From DATGLW01 sp035293965 (lineage in GTDB: Bacteria; Actinomycetota; Acidimicrobiia; Acidimicrobiales; RAAP-2): a stretch of 23,379 bases of DNA. The DNA lies in contig DATGLW010000118.1 in NCBI GenBank assembly GCA_035293965.1, forward strand, positions 1 to 23,379. The letters are read 5' to 3'. A model generated the notes under the pieces. The model had not been told where the DNA came from, did no database searches, and saw only the letters and a program-made list of their open reading frames with translations. The translations under genes and the position numbers were made by a program. Shown piece after piece: positions 20,743-23,379 of the stretch. Within the stretch, counting starts at the first letter, position 1; each line of letters starts with the position of its first letter.

Positions 20743-21594
20743 ATGGTCGACGAGCCGGCGTCGTTCGAGCTCGACCTTTCCAGGTCTTCGGACCCGGCTC
20801 GCCGCCTGGCCGGGAGGGTGGCCATCGTGACCGGAGCCGGCTCCGGCGGCCCGTTGCCGGGCATCGGGGTCGCCACGGCGGTCCTGTTCGCCAGCCAGGG
20901 CGCACAGGTGGGCATCATCGACGTCTCGCCGGGCCGCGCTGCCAACACCCTCGAGGTGATCGAGAGGATCGGCGGCACAGGCATGGTCGTCGTCGCCGAC
21001 ATCACCAGGAGAGAGGAATGCGAGCGAGCGGTTGCCGAAGTGGTCGACCGCTTCAGCCACCTCGACATCCTCGTCAACAATGCGGCCGTCGTGGGAGGGG
21101 CCGGGGACCCCTTCGACGAGGAGGCATGGAACCGGGTGGTGGCGGTCAACCTGAACGGCGCCATGCTGATGAGCAAGAGCGCGCTACCCCACCTGCGCGC
21201 CCGCGGCGGTGCCGTCGTCAACATGTCCTCGATCGCAGCCATGCGAGGCATGGGGAGCGGTGCCTACGCGGCGACCAAAGCAGGCCTCATCGGCCTCACC
21301 TACGATCTGGCCTACTCGTGGGGCAGGGACGGCATCAGGGTAAACTGCATCGCTCCCGGGCACCTGTTCACCCCCATGGGAAACCAGGGCGGTGAGGACA
21401 TGCGCGAGCGGCGCAGGCGGGCGGGGCTCCTCGGCACGGAGGGGACCGCGTGGGACGCCGCGTGGGCCGCACTTTTCCTCGCCTCCGAGGAGGCTCGCTG
21501 GATCACCGGGGTCGTCGTGCCCGTCGACGCCGGCACCACCGCCTCGACCGCCCTTGGCCTCCAGACTCTCGAGATGCGCTCCCCCGCACCCTGA
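20743..21594 (+). CDS. SDR-family oxidoreductase with lengthened cofactor loop
   Basis: This is a short-chain dehydrogenase of 283 aa with NNAA (112-115) and an active site at S162/S163, Y175 and K179 (YAATK). Asp60 at the end of the second strand favours NAD. The cofactor loop is unusual: instead of TGxxxGxG it reads TGAGSGGPLPGIG (30-42), about five residues longer. A 22-residue N-terminal extension precedes the fold. The ATG at 20743 has GAGGAG seven bases upstream. It is the third gene of the amidohydrolase/SnoaL/SDR set, so it probably oxidises or reduces an intermediate of that pathway. Confidence 0.88.
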   Translation: MVDEPASFELDLSRSSDPARRLAGRVAIVTGAGSGGPLPGIGVATAVLFASQGAQVGIIDVSPGRAANTLEVIERIGGTGMVVVADITRREECERAVAEVVDRFSHLDILVNNAAVVGGAGDPFDEEAWNRVVAVNLNGAMLMSKSALPHLRARGGAVVNMSSIAAMRGMGSGAYAATKAGLIGLTYDLAYSWGRDGIRVNCIAPGHLFTPMGNQGGEDMRERRRRAGLLGTEGTAWDAAWAALFLASEEARWITGVVVPVDAGTTASTALGLQTLEMRSPAP

Positions 21595-21691
21595 TCGTTT
21601 GCGCCGAGGACGGTCGGCTGCCTCGCCGCACCATGCCCTTCGATGTGCCCTGTGGCAACATGTCAGCCCGAGGCGTCGAACGGAGGCCGCC

Positions 21692-22015
21692 ATGCTCATC
21701 AGCACCATGAACGACATCCCCGGTTATCAGGTGACAGAGGTCTTGGGCGAGGTGTTCGGCCTCACCGTTCGATCTCGCAACATAGGCTCGCAGCTCGGTG
21801 CCGGCCTGAAGTCCCTCATCGGAGGCGAGCTCCGCGGCATGACCAAGAACCTGGCCGCCAGCCGCCAAGAAGTGATCGAGCGCCTGGTGGAGGAAGCCCG
21901 TGCCAGAGGTGCCGACGCCGTCCTCGCGTTCAGGTTCGACACGTCGGAGATGGGGGGGAACTGGACGGAGATCTGCGCCTACGGCACGGCGGTCAAGATC
22001 GCCCGCGCCTCCTGA
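21692..22015 (+). CDS. YbjQ/UPF0145 family protein
   Basis: This is a 107-aa protein of the YbjQ family, whose function is not established; members form pentameric rings. Typical features are the N-terminal 'NDIPGYQVTEVLGEVFGLTVRS' in composition, 'GLKSLIGGELRGMTKNLAASRQEVIERLVEEARARGADAVL' in the middle, and the closing 'EICAYGTAVKI'. The ATG at 21692 has GGAGG six bases upstream. It follows the SDR by 97 bp on the same strand and converges with a dienelactone hydrolase gene. No promoter was identified. Confidence 0.92.
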   Translation: MLISTMNDIPGYQVTEVLGEVFGLTVRSRNIGSQLGAGLKSLIGGELRGMTKNLAASRQEVIERLVEEARARGADAVLAFRFDTSEMGGNWTEICAYGTAVKIARAS

Positions 22016-22171
22016 GCCGCCTCGCGCGCCGATCAGGACTGCCGCCGGCTGTTCTCGGGTCCAGGGGTCGGCCGCGCCTCGAGCCGACAACCGACCGTCG
22101 CGCCGATCTGGCGGGTTCCGAACCCAGCGATCCGTGCAACCACCTCGGACCCGCGAGCGCGCGGGCGCGGA

Positions 22172-22939
22172 TCAGGCCCGGAGGGAACGGGCAAAGAAGT
22201 CGAAGATCTTGGCCCACCCGTCCATGGCCTGCTCGGGCCGGTACATGGGGGTGTGGTAGTAGAAGAAGCCGTGCCCGGCGTGGTCGTAGCGGTGGAACTC
22301 GTACGTCTTGCCCCATCGCTTGAGCTCCGCCTCGTGCAGGTCGACCTGCTCGGGCGTCGGTGACTGGTCGTCGTTCCCGAACAGGCCGAGCAGCGGCGCC
22401 TCGAGCGACGACGTGTAGTCGATGGGAGCCACCGGACGGGCGTCGGAGAGCGCCTCCTTGGGCATGACCACCCCGCCTCCCCACAGGTCGACGACCGCGG
22501 CGAAACCCTCGGCGCGCGACGCGGCGAGCAGCGCATGGCGGCCTCCGGAGCACGACCCGATGATGCCGACCTTGCCGTTGCTGGCAGGCTGCTCGGCGAG
22601 CCAGCGGCGTGCCGCGTCGCAGTCGGCCACCACGCTGTCGTCGTGCACGCCACCCTTCGCACGGACCTGCGCCGCCACGTCGTCGGGGGACCCGTGCCCG
22701 AAGCGGCAGTAGAGGTCGGGGCAGATGACACGGTACCCGTGCCGGGCCAGGCGCTCGACCAGCTCCCGGTAGAACTCGTCCCACCCCGGCATGTGGTGGA
22801 CGGCCACGATCCCGCCCATCGCTTCGCCCGTCACGGGAGCAGCGACATAGGCGTGGATCTCGTCGCCGTTGCCCCCCGCGAACGTGATGGTCTCGGCAGC
22901 GATGGCGAGCCGCTCGTCAGTCCGAAAGGCGTTCCACAC
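22172..22939 (-). CDS. Dienelactone hydrolase family protein
   Basis: This is an alpha/beta hydrolase of 255 aa that opens lactone or ester bonds; the founding member acts on dienelactone in chloroaromatic breakdown. The nucleophile is C130 in GSCSGG, the family-typical cysteine in place of serine. The acid is probably D190 or D191 (GNDDQSPT) and the base H223 (YDHAGHGFF). 'GGIVAVHHMPGW' near residues 42-53 is the oxyanion region. The GTG at 22939 is chosen because GAGAGGAG lies about six bases upstream; the longer frame has no family resemblance. A second hydrolase of the same family lies just upstream on the same strand. Confidence 0.88.
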   Translation of the reverse strand: MWNAFRTDERLAIAAETITFAGGNGDEIHAYVAAPVTGEAMGGIVAVHHMPGWDEFYRELVERLARHGYRVICPDLYCRFGHGSPDDVAAQVRAKGGVHDDSVVADCDAARRWLAEQPASNGKVGIIGSCSGGRHALLAASRAEGFAAVVDLWGGGVVMPKEALSDARPVAPIDYTSSLEAPLLGLFGNDDQSPTPEQVDLHEAELKRWGKTYEFHRYDHAGHGFFYYHTPMYRPEQAMDGWAKIFDFFARSLRA

Positions 22940-23003
22940 GTCGTGCTCCTCTCTCTTGTCTCTTCGCTCGCAATCAAGGACCTCCGGCGTCCGGGCCGGC
23001 TGG

Positions 23004-23379
23004 TCACGATCGCAGGTGCTTGTCGAAGAAGGCCACGATGCGCCGCCGGGCGTCCTGCGCAGAGGGGTCGTGGTAGCCGCCCACCAGGCGGCCGAGCACG
23101 ACAGCCAGGCCACCTTCGTGGCGGTTGAGGAAGCCGTGCCCGGCATCGGGGTACTCCTTCACGTCGTGGTCGACGCCGGCACTGGCGAGTGCCCGCTCGA
23201 GGCGTCCGGCAGCGCCGCGCAGGGTGCGGTCCCTTGCCCCGAAGCTCCCGACGATGGGGCAGGCCTCGGCGAGGAGCCGGTCGGCATCGCCAGGGACCTG
23301 GCCGTAGTTGACGCTCGCGGCCGCGAAGCCGTGGCCAGGCGCCAGCAGCAGGGCGAAGCCGCCCCCGAGGCAGAAGCCG
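23004..23379 (-). CDS. Dienelactone hydrolase family protein (C-terminal part, cut by window end)
   Basis: Only the last 124 or so residues are in the window. Reading back from the TGA at 23004-23006, the minus strand codes a protein ending 'RRRIVAFFDKHLRS'. At the window edge it shows GFCLGGGFAL, the cysteine nucleophile motif G-x-C-x-G-G. 'GSFGARDRTLRG' carries the likely acid and 'YPDAGHGFLNRHEGG' the histidine. It is clearly related to, but different from, the hydrolase downstream. The 64-bp gap suggests a common transcript. Confidence 0.85.
   Translation of the reverse strand, partial: GFCLGGGFALLLAPGHGFAAASVNYGQVPGDADRLLAEACPIVGSFGARDRTLRGAAGRLERALASAGVDHDVKEYPDAGHGFLNRHEGGLAVVLGRLVGGYHDPSAQDARRRIVAFFDKHLRS

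Noticed and set aside
22016..22171. Terminator between the convergent YbjQ-type and hydrolase genes
   Set aside because: Only scattered GC-rich complementarity; no clean stem-loop could be defended by eye.

Overview
The window is GC-rich and dense with genes on both strands. The gene content points to an actinobacterium, possibly of the acidimicrobial type. The signs are an F420-type (Ddn-like) nitroreductase, an HspR regulator, acyl-CoA dehydrogenase and SDR lipid or xenobiotic enzymes, frequent GTG starts, TAnnnT -10 boxes directly before start codons, and tRNA genes without an encoded CCA. A secreted glutamic (G1, eqolisin) peptidase would fit an acidic habitat. Taxonomy is inferred from gene content only.

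Layout. 1-2735: a GntR/HutC regulator converges on penicillin-binding protein 2. 3130-5889: an MFS transporter, tRNA-Ser(GCT) on the minus strand, a five-copy 19-bp tandem array, then a promoter and a TSUP (TauE/SafE) permease. 5936-7695: a heat-shock block in which Hsp20 diverges from a J-domain protein and HspR, with a palindrome over the Hsp20 -35 box; a tiny acidic protein follows. 7773-8835: a membrane zinc-ribbon miniprotein diverges from a MarR regulator, followed by tRNA-Val(GAC). 8969-11617: a UbiB/ABC1 kinase-like protein and an SDR. 11840-13392: an unknown 130-aa protein, a cupin and a Bcp peroxiredoxin. 13396-16102: an F420-type nitroreductase, a TIM-barrel isomerase-like protein and an acyl-CoA dehydrogenase. 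16326-17692: an operon of two SRPBCC proteins and ArsR behind a promoter filled by two perfect inverted repeats. 17869-18798: the G1 peptidase, with a large inverted repeat in its leader region. 19023-23379: an apparent catabolic group of amidohydrolase, SnoaL-like protein, SDR, YbjQ-family protein and two dienelactone hydrolases (the last cut by the window end).

How the parts work together. The Hsp20/J/HspR block looks like a small self-regulated stress module. The ArsR/SRPBCC operon looks autorepressed. The right-hand third looks like degradation of a hydrophobic or cyclic carboxylic substrate, but the substrate cannot be read from sequence.

The most unusual structural signal is a set of unrelated short tandem arrays confined to intergenic gaps. 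Three of them have a 19-bp period (4790-4885, 14806-14862, 20146-20210); one has 14 bp (20649-20718) and one 11 bp (3027-3059). No CRISPR array, insertion sequence, prophage or replication origin was seen.
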